From Lactifluus volemus (lineage: Eukaryota > Basidiomycota > Agaricomycetes > Russulales > Russulaceae), in the NCBI GenBank assembly GCA_022376515.1, contig WTXI01000001.1, positions 1,488,001 to 1,552,000 on the forward strand: 64,000 bases of DNA, given 5' to 3'. The notes beneath the pieces are model-generated. The model ran no database searches. It was not told the origin of the DNA and was given only the letters and a program-made list of their open reading frames with translations. Both the position numbers and the translations under genes were made by a program. This document shows, in pieces, positions 1 to 9,869 of this stretch; position 1 is the stretch's first letter, and the number at the start of each line of letters is the position of its first letter.

Positions 1-836
1 CTGGGGCTGATGATGACGGTAGAGCGACAATGATATGAAATCACGACGTACTATGAAGATGCAGGGTCAGAAAATGACTGTTTACCAAAGCCGCACAGCC
101 AGAGGTTGTAGGCAATAAACAAAGCCAGTCCAGATGATTCTATGACGTTCGTCCGTCGTAAACCGAATCCGATAAAAGTCAGAAAAAGGAACGCTGTCAA
201 TGCGGCACCAATGAGTGTCGCAGACAAGGGTGACATGGCGGCCGCGGGATAAGCCTGTCTCAAACCTGTTAAAGCACTGTATGAGAAGGGTTGAAACAAA
301 CTCACTGCGACAATCCACCAAGCAGATGTCACGTATGCCACTGCAGACGCAATAAGAAGGACAAACTGATACACCTCGCCTTCTCCAACAAGGTCTCGTC
401 CGACTTGTCCCAACTTTTGAACCACAAGCAGGCTGGAGACGCTTTCAAGGATGATGAAGAGGGGACTGGAGAGGGTGAGGACGGTTCCCCACCACGACGC
501 CAAGTTGAGAAGTAACGGATTCACAGATTGAGAGAATATATTGAAACAGACGAGGAGAAGAAAGGGTTGTATGGGAAGTTGCATGGCCGGCAGCATCGGG
601 GAACCCCAGAGCAGCTGCAGAGTCCCATGAACGAGTGATTGAAGGAAGATGAGGAGAGAAAGGAGAAGGAAAGCAGATTTTGACAAAGTGGATAGCGTCA
701 ATGGAAGGAACAAGAGAACCTGTAAGAAATTAGACAACCTTGGTCCCAGATAGTCAGGACGGGATCCACCATTAGCAAAGAAACAGACTTACGTTGCGGT
801 GCTAGAAAGTGCACGCCATAGGAACGAGGAACTCAT
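1..836 (-). CDS. ICE2: Ice2-like ER membrane protein, partial at left edge
   Basis: Ice2 is a fungal multi-pass ER protein linked to cortical ER, ER-plasma membrane contact and lipid balance. Only the N-terminal part is here; the gene runs off base 1. The first exon probably starts at the ATG at 834-836 (MSSSFLWRALSSTAT), followed by an intron and a long hydrophobic exon (about 718 down to 88). Family-like stretches are SSPLFIILESVSSLLVVQ and NVIESSGLALFIAYNLW, matching the middle of yeast Ice2 in order. A donor near 88 (GTAAAC) precedes an in-frame stop, so coding must resume left of the window. Exon 1 ends in phase 2 but exon 2 starts in phase 0; one lost G before the donor GTAAGT near 793 would explain this. 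An upstream in-frame ATG at 975-977 is possible but adds a charged, non-family leader. Confidence 0.82.
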
Positions 837-1126
837 GGAGGTGATTGAAAAAGATGGGTCGTGTGCTCGACTCGACTCGACTCGTTCCAGTCGAGTACGC
901 GAGCGACGTTCACACAGCTGACCGAGACACGCGAGGAGTGCCACCAAATTAAGGATCCCATTTTCAAGCGTGGACATGGTGAACAATTTCTCTACAATGA
1001 GAGACTAGTATTGCTACAAGCACTTTACCATCTCGCAACAGTGTGCTAGTACATATTGAAAAAGTACAGCTCCCCCAATTGATAACCTATAGTACGAGAA
1101 TGAACGCCAAAAGGTCATAGACGCCT

Positions 1127-2655
1127 TTAAGCTTGTTGCAGCTGCTTTGGGTGCGAGTAGTATCCTTTGGCGACGGCCAAGTCAATATCACGAGATTGGG
1201 CAGTCGGATCTGACGGTGACACGTAGAACTTGTCGATAATCGGGATTACAACACGTTCATTTTCCCAGTCACGACGATCATGTGATTCGTTTTGATCTCC
1301 ATCCAGTCCGCTAAGCACAAGGAAGTAAGCAAACAGCGTTGTATCAACCCCAATTCATCATATACCTTTTTCGAAGGTAAGGGGCTCGCTTGCATCTGAA
1401 AACAATTCCGTCAGGTGGTGCTCGATAATTTCAGGATCAGGAACTAACCATGATGATGTTCTCGCGTTTATCTGCCTTGGACATCTTGTAACGTCCGCCT
1501 TCCTCACATTCACTAAAAGTCGTCCCTGAAGAAAACCACTGGAAGTCGGCATGAGATCAATAATTTAGGAAGGAAGGAAGGGACACAAACTAATGAAGCC
1601 GCTGCATCGTTCCGTGAGGAGACATATCGAGTCGCAACGACGCTGACACCATCCGTGACACAAAAATTCATCAAGCTTGGCTGTGGTGTTGTGGCGAGAT
1701 TAAAAATAAAAAGTTATTCGACCTTTTGCGCACATACCTCGCTCACCCCTGCCTCTTCCCCATATTGGTTAAGGGATGCGATAGTCTCGAGCACCGCCCG
1801 TTGAAGCTCGACGTGCGTGAAGGACTGAGCATTGGGATTTCGTAGCTGTGGTGCAACTCGCATGAGCGTATAAACCCAACGCCGTGAGGAGTACCTTGGA
1901 CAAGAACAAGGCAAACGACCACTCAGAATCTGTGTTCCCATTCACAACATGGAAAATCTCATCAGGTAGTTGTTGTTGCAATCGCCTCTTGAATTTAGAG
2001 AATTGTTCGATACTTCCGTTGTGCATAAACTGGGCACGAAACCAACTTAAAGTGGGCATGAATACAGCAGTAGCGAAGCGAACCATGATCTTCCCGTGAA
2101 CAAATGGGTGGCAATTGTCCAGGGATAAGGAACCTGCGGTCGTCGCACGGACGTGAGCACTAGCCTATCCTTTTAGGAAACGGCAAGTGAGGTGTGAATG
2201 GAAGGAACGGACAAAACCAAGGGCGATTTAATCTTCTCGGCGAGGCGTATCAGGTTTACATTATTCCAAGCCTGTCCTCAATAAGTACACGGAGCTAGGA
2301 AGTTCAGAACGAGGCAGCTTACCGGTGTTACGGAGGTAAAGATACAGGGTTGATTCCCCAGCTCTTCATCATATGTAGAGTCGTACCAGCCTGTCTGGAA
2401 TATAGCTCACAACTTGATGATAGTGGTGGGAACCTTGAAACGCACCCACGCCAAACCCGTCTCCGTTGATAGGTCGACGCAAATCTACTCTCAGCCGGGA
2501 ATCAAAAGCCTGGTTGATGATCGAATGAGCGGGTCGCGTGAGAAGCTGCCGCAGTCCAGTCAGTGGGTACTTTATATTGGTGACGAGACAAGCAAAACAC
2601 CTACGTGGGAGAGCTGGACGGGCGATGTGCCTTTGTAAATGAGCAGGCGGCACAT
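1127..2655 (-). CDS. DUG3: Class II glutamine amidotransferase Dug3 (glutathione degradation)
   Basis: Dug3 is the amidotransferase-fold subunit that, with Dug2, cleaves the gamma-glutamyl bond of glutathione in the cytosol. The protein begins MCRLLIYKG, giving the Cys2 nucleophile once Met is removed. Further family blocks in order: LLTRPAHSIINQAFDSRLR, RRPINGDGFG, WNNVNLIRLAEKIKSPLVF, AHVRATTAGSLS, DNCHPF, FMHNGSIEQFSKFKRR, GNTDSEWSFALFL, IIMDASEPLTFEK, IPIIDKFYV. At least seven introns are needed. The reading frame breaks by one base near 1245-1252: upstream sequence reads DWMEIKTNHMIVVTGK and then hits TAA, while the conserved IPIIDKFYV continues in the next frame. This is either a consensus error or a true lesion. 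The partner genes DUG1 and DUG2 are not in the window. The gene follows AGM1 on the same strand, 152 bases away. Confidence 0.93.
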
Positions 2656-2807
2656 GTATTGGTGGTGGTGGGAGGAATAGTGGGACACGTAGACTCAGTC
2701 TCGTGGCACATCGTATTCGGATAAATAACGTTAGACATCCAACGTCGCTAGTATACAGCATCAGTATAACAATGACAGCATCAAGCCAGAGCAGCCTTTT
2801 TGGACAT

Positions 2808-4750
2808 TATACAACCATTCCTACATTCATAATTATACTAACTTCAAAGGAACTCCTTCGGGCGGGAGCCAGGGTCACCCCCAACTCGTCGTAGACTAGA
2901 CCTGCCACACGAAAAGCGAGTTCTAATCTTGTATTAGCACAAGCACTATGATCATTTGATAAGAAGCGCTACGTACCATCCGCTTGAGACTTAATAGCAG
3001 CCTCGGCATATACACGAACTACATCTTCCGTTCCACTAGGTCGTACGAAAGAGCGTCCTCCATCGTACCGTCTTACCAAGTCATCGATTTTGTTCTGCAG
3101 TCCTTTCGGGCTCACCAAATGACGCTCGGCGTCCTCGGTCTGAAAGGCATGTCTATCTTCAACTACCACTTTGACTAGTCTGTTGGGCAAGTCGACATAA
3201 AGTGAATCCCATTCGAGACCGGAATATGAGCGATGAGCGAGCACAGTTTCGACAAGCAGGATATCCGAAATTGCATCACCGACGGTCTGATTGATCAACT
3301 GAGTAAGGTTTAGCAGATGATTCAATGCGGTCGACTGAGCGGGGGTGGTTGGTTCGTGGGAATTGAGGGTCTCTAGCGTTCCAGAGGAGAAGAGGACTGT
3401 CCCGTGTCCGTTCGCTTCGAAATACACGCCAACGTCGAACCGCTCGGCGGCGTGGTGAAGGTGTTTCACGCCTGTGGGTACACAGCGTACGGGAAGTCGC
3501 TGATACAAGTGATTAGTCAAATGTCGTTGTACGATGGAAATCCGGCACCTCAGCCAGATATTTTGTAGAACTTCCGTTTGCATACGCTGTTTGAACGACG
3601 CCCACTTTGACGTCGGAATCAAGACCGGCAGTTTTGACCAAGTCAACGATGAACCCTGCCACAAGAGCAGCATTTTATCTCCGTCCAACATACGAAATTG
3701 GTTCCGCTCGTCAATGTAGAAATACATTAATCTGTCCGCATCACCATCAAGGCTGCAGCCTCTCTGGCCGATCTTAAGATGATTTGATAGGGATGGTGGC
3801 AGCTTCTGCGATGTTTTTACATAGTCGGCCCCGCATGAATTGTTGAGAGCGCCGGGAGTAGAGGTTGCGGTGTTATGGGGTATAAATTTCAGGCTGTCTC
3901 CAAGTCGGGGTGAGATCTTGTTGACGGCATCTGCTCCGACGCCGTTGGCACAATCTACAATCAACGGCGGAAGGGATTGTTTCCCGGCCTGCGCAGTCGT
4001 TTGTTCCACAGAATGCTGATCAGTGAACAACAACTTACTATCAGTCTTTTAAAAGCACCGCTAAGCTTGTCAAAGTAGCCATCTTCCGAGTCGTCACCGT
4101 AGGCATCTTTTGTACCCTTGGTATTGATGGCGCGCACGAGATAATGAAGGATTGGAGTAGTTACAATCCCAGCGTCGCGTGCCTCGGCTCCTATCCCTGC
4201 CAGACCATCCCGAAGGGATGCAACCAGAGCGGTTCCAGAGGGGCGCGTGTCGCGACCATACACAACTCTAGCTGGCTTTGATAAATCAATCTTTGCAGAT
4301 CGAACGAGAGTTTCGATGGCTTCGACAAGGTCATCTGTTGTGGCTGCGTTGGCCAACGTGGAGGCGTGTGCCTCCCAAGATGCTTCAAGCATCTCCCCAC
4401 GCGGGTCAACGAGTTTGACACCATTATCCTTTCAGAAGAGGGACCGTCAGCGAAAGATGAGGGTATGAAAGGGCCGATACGAACAGCTTCAGGATTATGG
4501 GATGCAGTGACCATCACCCCGATAGTCTTTCCGTCCAATTTCTTACTCCTTAGTCCTGCCAGAATGCCCACTCGAAAAAGGACCGAATCCAGGACGGATC
4601 CTCTGCGTGAACATCTTGGGCACAATAACGATTGATGGGGTCAGGGTGGACGCACAAGGTTCTAAAGCCTGCAGTACCATATTGGTACCGTAAATGTGTT
4701 GGTTTGGGGTGGGCATCTGAAAGACGAGCGATTGGTAGCTGATTGGACAT
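2808..4750 (-). CDS. PCM1: Phosphoacetylglucosamine mutase
   Basis: Cytosolic phosphohexomutase (AGM1/Pcm1) that converts GlcNAc-6-phosphate to GlcNAc-1-phosphate for UDP-GlcNAc, chitin, N-glycans and GPI anchors. All four family sites are visible: the phosphoserine loop TASHNP, the metal loop LDGDADR, the sugar loop FEANGHGT, and the phosphate-binding loop RPSGTED. The N-terminus (SDAHPKPTHLRYQYGTAGFR) and the exon starting DNGVKLVDPRGEMLEASWE also fit. The C-terminal exon joins as ADELAFRVAGLVYDELG and ends at 2808. One frame break lies near 3671-3676: DGDK is followed in the next frame by AALVAGFIVDLVKTAG and VVQTAYANGSSTKYLAE, which match the family, so one base appears to be missing. It is divergent from SEC17 with 123 bases between start codons. 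Confidence 0.95.
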
Positions 4751-4873
4751 GGTCTGGTCTGGTTGAGCATCTCAGCGTCGGCGTCTGCTTTTAGATAAGG
4801 CTTGATTATGTCATCCTTGCTTACGACGGCCGCCGCGCGCAGCTCACTTTTGATCCCATCCCCACAGTTGCCA
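4751..4873. promoter_or_regulatory. Shared divergent promoter of PCM1 and SEC17
   Basis: Only 123 bases separate the two start codons. It holds a GC-rich patch around 4826-4842 and no clear TATA box. Sharing is inferred from spacing alone. Confidence 0.4.
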
Positions 4874-5907
4874 ATGCCTTCCAAGTCACCAGCTCAAACA
4901 CTATTGGAAAGAGCCGATAAGAAGGCAGGCTCTTCTTCCGGCTGGTTCTCTTCTTCCTCTACCAAATTTGAGGAAGCGGGAGACTTGTATCAGCAAGCAG
5001 CAAATGCTTTCAAATTGGAGAAACTCTTTAGAGAAGCGGGGGATGCTTTCTCCAAGGAGGCCGAGTGTAGAGAGAAATGTAAAGAGACGAACGATGCTGC
5101 TAATGCCTGGTGGAATTCTGCCAAAGCCTACAAGAGAGGCTATCCTGATCGTTTGTTAATCGGTTACGCATCTTATTAAATTGCTGAGGGTTCCCTTTCC
5201 TCCAGTCGCAATTCAAGCATTGTCACAAACTATCGCTCATCTTACTCAAGCCGGTCGCTTCCGTCAGGCTGCTGATCGGGAAAAAGAGATTGCTCAAATT
5301 TACCTTCAAGAGCAAAATGATCTCCGCCATGCTTGTGAGAGCTTTGAGCGTGCAGGTGATTGGTATGCTCAGGAGGATGCTGCGGCGTACGTTGCGTTCT
5401 TTAACGCCGCCTTGTTGAGAAATTTTACAAACACATACACGTCACAGTACTGCTAATGCTTGCTTCAAGGATGCAGCAGACCTTCATGCCGAACTGGAAG
5501 AGTATCAAATTGCCATATCTCGTTACGACCAGGTGGCAAATCACTCACTCACCTCGGCTCTGACCAAGTATAGCGTCAAAGATTACTGGCTTAGGGCTCT
5601 CCTCTGTGCCCTTGCATTGCAGGTATGTTGCCATTTTATTTGTATACTCCGGCTTCAAATGCTCCGCTAGGACTATGTGAGTGCCCGGCGAAATTTGACT
5701 CGTTACGGACAAATGGATGCTACATTCCCCTCCACGCGGGAAGCGAAGTTTATCTATGCACTCCTCGAAGCCCTCGAACAGGGTGACGAAGAAGCCTTCA
5801 CGAGGGCGGTGTTCGAGTATGACCAAGTTACGAAGCTGGACAATTGGAAGACGGCGATATTGTTGAAAATAAAAAAGGGAATTCAGCAGGCTCCGGGGTT
5901 AACTTGA
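4874..5907 (+). CDS. SEC17: Alpha-SNAP, vesicle fusion adaptor
   Basis: Alpha-SNAP links SNARE complexes to the NSF ATPase (Sec18) for disassembly after membrane fusion. The ATG at 4874 gives MPSKSPAQTLLERADKKAG, the usual N-terminal helix; earlier in-frame ATGs add an unrelated leader. TPR-like helices follow: KFEEAGDLYQQAANAFK, AGDAFSKEAECREK, then after introns TIAHLTQAGRFRQAADREKE, HACESFERAGDWYAQEDAA, ACFKDAADLHAELEEYQIAI and the C-terminal FEYDQVTKLDNWKTAILLKI. Four exons join cleanly (introns near 5149-5208, 5398-5447 and 5622-5670) with no frame break. The final residues (KGIQQAPGLT) replace the acidic-Leu-Leu end seen in yeast; the C-terminal region normally stimulates NSF. Confidence 0.95.
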
Positions 5908-6169
5908 AGGCTGAATACCATACTTTACCTGATTCACGTGTGAGATTTTTAGTTATATTTGAACATTGTTCCATGTAGAGTACCGAAGCTGAACGGAGGA
6001 GGAGAATGCCCTGAATTTCATACACTGTATGGAAGCGGATGAATTGGCCCCGCCCGGCGTCCATTCCGTGAGCCGGATCATGCTCGCTCCAGCTCATCTA
6101 TAGATAGCCGACATAACAGCCCTTGTACACTTCATCCTCTCACCGCACCCTCTTACACACGGGTTGGCC

Positions 6170-7354
6170 ATGGCCTTGGTGGCACTCCTTTTCCTTCGTG
6201 TTCTCCATTTCTTATATTCTCTCTTCCTCGCACTCTTGTCCATTCGCCGTCGTTACCTTCGTCCCTCTCCCAAGTCACTGACCGCAGCAAGAAGCAAAAT
6301 TCCTTCTCATCTTGCTCTGGTTCTCGCTTCCCAAGAACCATATTTGTGTACTTCCGATGCGCAGGAAGCTTTCCTGAAGTGCACAGAGAAAGCGATAGTG
6401 TGCTGTCGAGCTGCCGGCATTCATTGTCTCTCCGTGTATGACCGCCAAGGTCAGTAGCGTGGTCTTGACAGCTTTCAGTGATCTCAATGGTTCATATAGG
6501 CATTCTACTCGAGGCGTTCGATGCCGTTAGTGAACAATTAGAGAAATATCTTCCTCCCGCACAGGGCCAGCTCTTCCTGGAGGAGGCGGTCTTCCCTCTT
6601 ACACCTCCCCAGTCCGACGATTCTGACGCTTCGGATGGATCCCATTACAAGGGGAAGGTATTCGTGAAAACACTGTGCACGGGAGATACCACAGATAAAC
6701 GAAGAAAATGGAGCCGATCTGGTATTCAGCGTCACCGTGAGTCCAATAGAAGGACCACGGCTCTTGGATAGCTGAATCGAATTACAGGGACGAATGGCCC
6801 ATCAAGTTCTGGAGCATTCACTCTCCACATAGTCTCTCGTGACACTGGCAAACCTACTATTGCCACCGTCACCAACAGCCTTCTCCACAGTGCAGCGCAC
6901 GGCATTTCTATTCCCGTAGATGGTGATGCAGAAAATTTTAATCTCTCTATGGCCGACTTGCAGTCAATTCTTGAAGGTACAATAAAGATCTGGCTGTATG
7001 TTGTCTCTGCTTATGGTGCCTCTTCACCCCAGGGGACCGCGGATATAGACCACCAGACCTCATGATCGTGCACCATGTAACCATCCCAAGACTGCAATGC
7101 ACACCGCTGGAATTGTACTCGTTTCCGCCCTGGCAAATTAGACTGACAGAGATTTAGTGAGCTCTTGTCGTTCTTCGAAGTTTGGGCGTTGGCTAAATTT
7201 ACAATCCAGTCACAATGGATTCGTCAGACTCCGGGACTTCTGGCTTAGAGCCAAGCTACGTCGCCGTGCTAAGACGTGGATGATGCTCAGTGAACAGGAT
7301 TTCCGTAGGGCCTTAGATGAGTACTCAGGTGCCGAGTTCCGGCTGGGAAAATAA
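6170..7354 (+). CDS. NUS1: Nus1/NgBR-type cis-prenyltransferase subunit
   Basis: Nus1 is the non-canonical partner of the cis-prenyltransferase (Rer2/Srt1) that makes dehydrodolichyl diphosphate at the ER. The ATG at 6170 gives a hydrophobic N-terminal membrane segment (MALVALLFLRVLHFLYSLFL), then a core with IPSHLALVLAS and CCRAAGIHCLSVYDRQG. Later exons read LHIVSRDTGKPTIATVTNSL, YRPPDLMIVHHVTIPRLQ and FPPWQIRLTEIY. A last short exon after a 135-base intron (7156-7290) gives EQDFRRALDEYSGAEFRLGK, carrying the RxG motif near the C-terminus that is needed for activity in this family. Without that intron the protein would stop at 7157, so automatic models may miss the functional C-terminus. 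An internal low-complexity stretch (about 6600-6790) has less certain splicing. Confidence 0.9.
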
Positions 7355-8574
7355 CCTGAGTGAAGTATGTTGTATCCCAAACAGCTTGATAATGCTTTCT
7401 TGTCACAAGAATGATGCCCTGGACTATGTCATCTAATGGGTCCTCTTGCAACTGGCTCTATGAGTGTTAGAAGGACAAGCGCGGAGAAAAACTGGCGTTC
7501 GTGAATCGTGATCGGGCCCTGGCAATATGAACTGGGTAGCCATGACGCATCATTCTAACCGCGTGTGCGTGAAGACAGTCCCTGATTAGAGTGTCCTTGG
7601 CATCCGCGCAAACTACGTAGGATGGACGCCAGTGTGCTTCTCGTTCTTGGTCCGAGTCTCTGATGAGCTTTCACTGCTACCACATCCAATGCCTTCTACT
7701 TAAGCGGCAATTACACGGGCAATCTGTTCCCTGGTGTTTTCTACATAACTCCCGCCTCCAGATCCATCCACCGCCACCTCCATATAACTTCACACTCATC
7801 GCCAATGACTCAAGATACAGCCTCGAAAAGACATAGCTTGTCTTACACCCTATAAAGGTCCGGCACGGATATGAATTCCTCGTCCTCGGAGGTGAAAAAG
7901 AGAATGGTTGCAACAAGAATAAGTTGAATTACAGAACCAAGCAACTGCAAGGACATAGCAAGATAGAGAGGTGATTAGCCAGCGATGGAAATATTTCAAT
8001 ATCCCCTTACGTTATTATGGGCCTCACTCCCTGCAAATATCTTGCTTTGTGCAGGCGCAACTAGGGTGAGTCTTGCGCATTATGCACAGGAGTCTCTACC
8101 GTGACTACTGTAGTTGCCGAAATTGAAATATTTGAAATATCTGACTTCACCTCACTCGTTTCGACGTATACCGCCTGTATGATAGCGAGGTCATTATCAT
8201 TGATAACAGGATCTCATGGTTCATAACGCTGTGTGGCTCAGCCTTCTCAGCCTCGTTGCAGCTTACTTCGTGGACTACACATGGTCATCTAGAACAGCGT
8301 AATGTCTGGTAGATCGTGTTCTTGATAACCTCGAATCTATACGCGCTCATATCTCCCCCTTTGGCGTATGCTAATCCACGCTGTGGTGACCTTAGTCTCA
8401 AGTCACGGATGAGAGCATACAGCAGTTACTCTCTTAAGAGTAGCGTAAATAAGGGTTCAAGCGGGCTTGAAAATAGGCCCCTGCCACGTGATTGGGCGTC
8501 TCGAGATGGGCGCGATTATGAGACCGAATCAGTGCTACTCTATCTCACTACTCTATCTCAGAATGTCAATCAAT
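7355..8574. other. 1.2 kb intergenic stretch without a supported gene
   Basis: This lies between NUS1 and the RXT2-like gene, both on the plus strand. Open frames here are short, disagree with each other and show no family match. AT-rich patches with imperfect inverted sequence occur near 7986-8000 and 8116-8150. It should contain the NUS1 3' end and the RXT2 promoter; I see no tRNA or mobile element. Confidence 0.5.
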
Positions 8575-9694
8575 ATGGCTACGGACCATCCTCAAAACCT
8601 TCCAAGTATCAGTCGGCCATCATCTCGCCCTTCTTCCAGTCACCCACACACCCCTTATCTCTCGTCACACAAACGACCTGCGTCTATGTTTGAAGAGCGC
8701 GATATGTCCAAGTGAGAGCGATTACGCGCGACGTTTGATATAAAACTTGATTTGACTATTTAAACAGTTTTCCTGCTCCCACAAGGGATAACAATTCGTG
8801 GTACCACCCGTCTCTCGAAGGCCCATCTAGTGACGAGGAGGAACCTATCGATGTCGCTAAAGGAAATTGGGGTAGGAAAACAGCAAAAGGTGCTAGGTGG
8901 CTTCGAAAGGGAAAGTTAGCTGCATGGGGTCCCGATATGGAAGAATGGGAGGTGCGCCTCGGCCTTCTTTCTCAGTGTTCAATGATTCAAGGTTTGTTCT
9001 AGGCAGATGAACGAGCTCGAAAGCGCGTCAGATCTTTGCTTCCCCCAAGCAATCGTTCTCCATCACCACCCATATTGCCCCATCTTCGGTCCCCCTCTCC
9101 CCCTCTTATCGCCCTTATGTGACACTTCCAACTCAACACCTCAGCTATACATCCTTCGTGATGGATAAAGGAGTCACACACTCTTTTCGCTCTCTGATGT
9201 TAGAGGACCTGGAGCGTGCCACGAATGGTTTGATCGAAGGAGAGGCGGGTATGAAACGTGCATTCGGCCGACTTTGGGAGGTTCTCTCGAAAGACCCCGA
9301 TCAGGTGCACCTCAAAGATGCGGTCATCCCAAAGCGAGAGGATGAGAGCGAAGATCCAACAGGAGAAGGCGAGAAAGAGAGGAGGATTGCGCGAGCACCG
9401 GACCTCACCCCTCCGACACAAAAGCTTTTTATAGTATCCTACCCAAATGGGGGTTCACCGGTCTTTGATCCCTCCCACTTTGTTCACCCGGATACGCAAC
9501 GGGAGAGCCTTGAAAAATCGCTCTCGACGCTACGCGAGCTTCAAGATGATGTCCGGGAGTATGTGGATCGTTTAGAGGAAATCAGGGAAAGCTTGGGTGA
9601 TATTCGGGCGCAGCGTGATGAGGTATGGACAATGGTGAGGACGAATGCATTACAGGAGCTGCAGAGGGTGGCTGGTGGGGCAGCAGTTCCGTAA
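8575..9694 (+). CDS. RXT2: Rxt2-like subunit of the Rpd3L histone deacetylase complex
   Basis: The N-terminal half resembles the RXT2_N family of Rpd3L-complex subunits: SLEGPSSDEEEPIDVAKGN, ARWLRKGKLAAWGPDMEEWE and, after an intron, ADERARKRVRSLLPP. That would place it in the nucleus in transcriptional repression. The rest is less conserved, with a Pro/Ser-rich segment, an acidic Lys/Glu segment near residue 190, and a C-terminal coiled coil (ESLEKSLSTLRELQDDVREY, YVDRLEEIRESLGDIRAQRD). The start is taken at 8575 (MATDHPQN); an ATG at 8563 adds four residues. Introns lie near 8712-8766 and 8952-9003, and exons join in frame. The assignment rests on the short N-terminal motif, so it is weaker than for neighbouring genes. 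Confidence 0.68.
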
Positions 9695-9869
9695 TTTGCT
9701 TCTACCAGTGGAATTGTCTCAATACAGCGAGCGCCCAAGTGTGGTTTCCGTTGATTTCATAATCCGGGACGTCTTGGGCAATTATCAACACAGTACTTCG
9801 ACTACGCTTTGCTCTTCCTTACTTTCCTTACCATCTCATCTTCCTTCACAATCGATACATTTTGCCGAA

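Noticed and set aside
3534..4635. Several plus-strand open frames within PCM1
   Set aside because: Shadows of a well-supported minus-strand gene.
8100..8716. 125-residue and 82-residue overlapping frames near 8316-8715 as a separate gene
   Set aside because: Only the part from 8575 connects by splicing to RXT2; the rest has no match.
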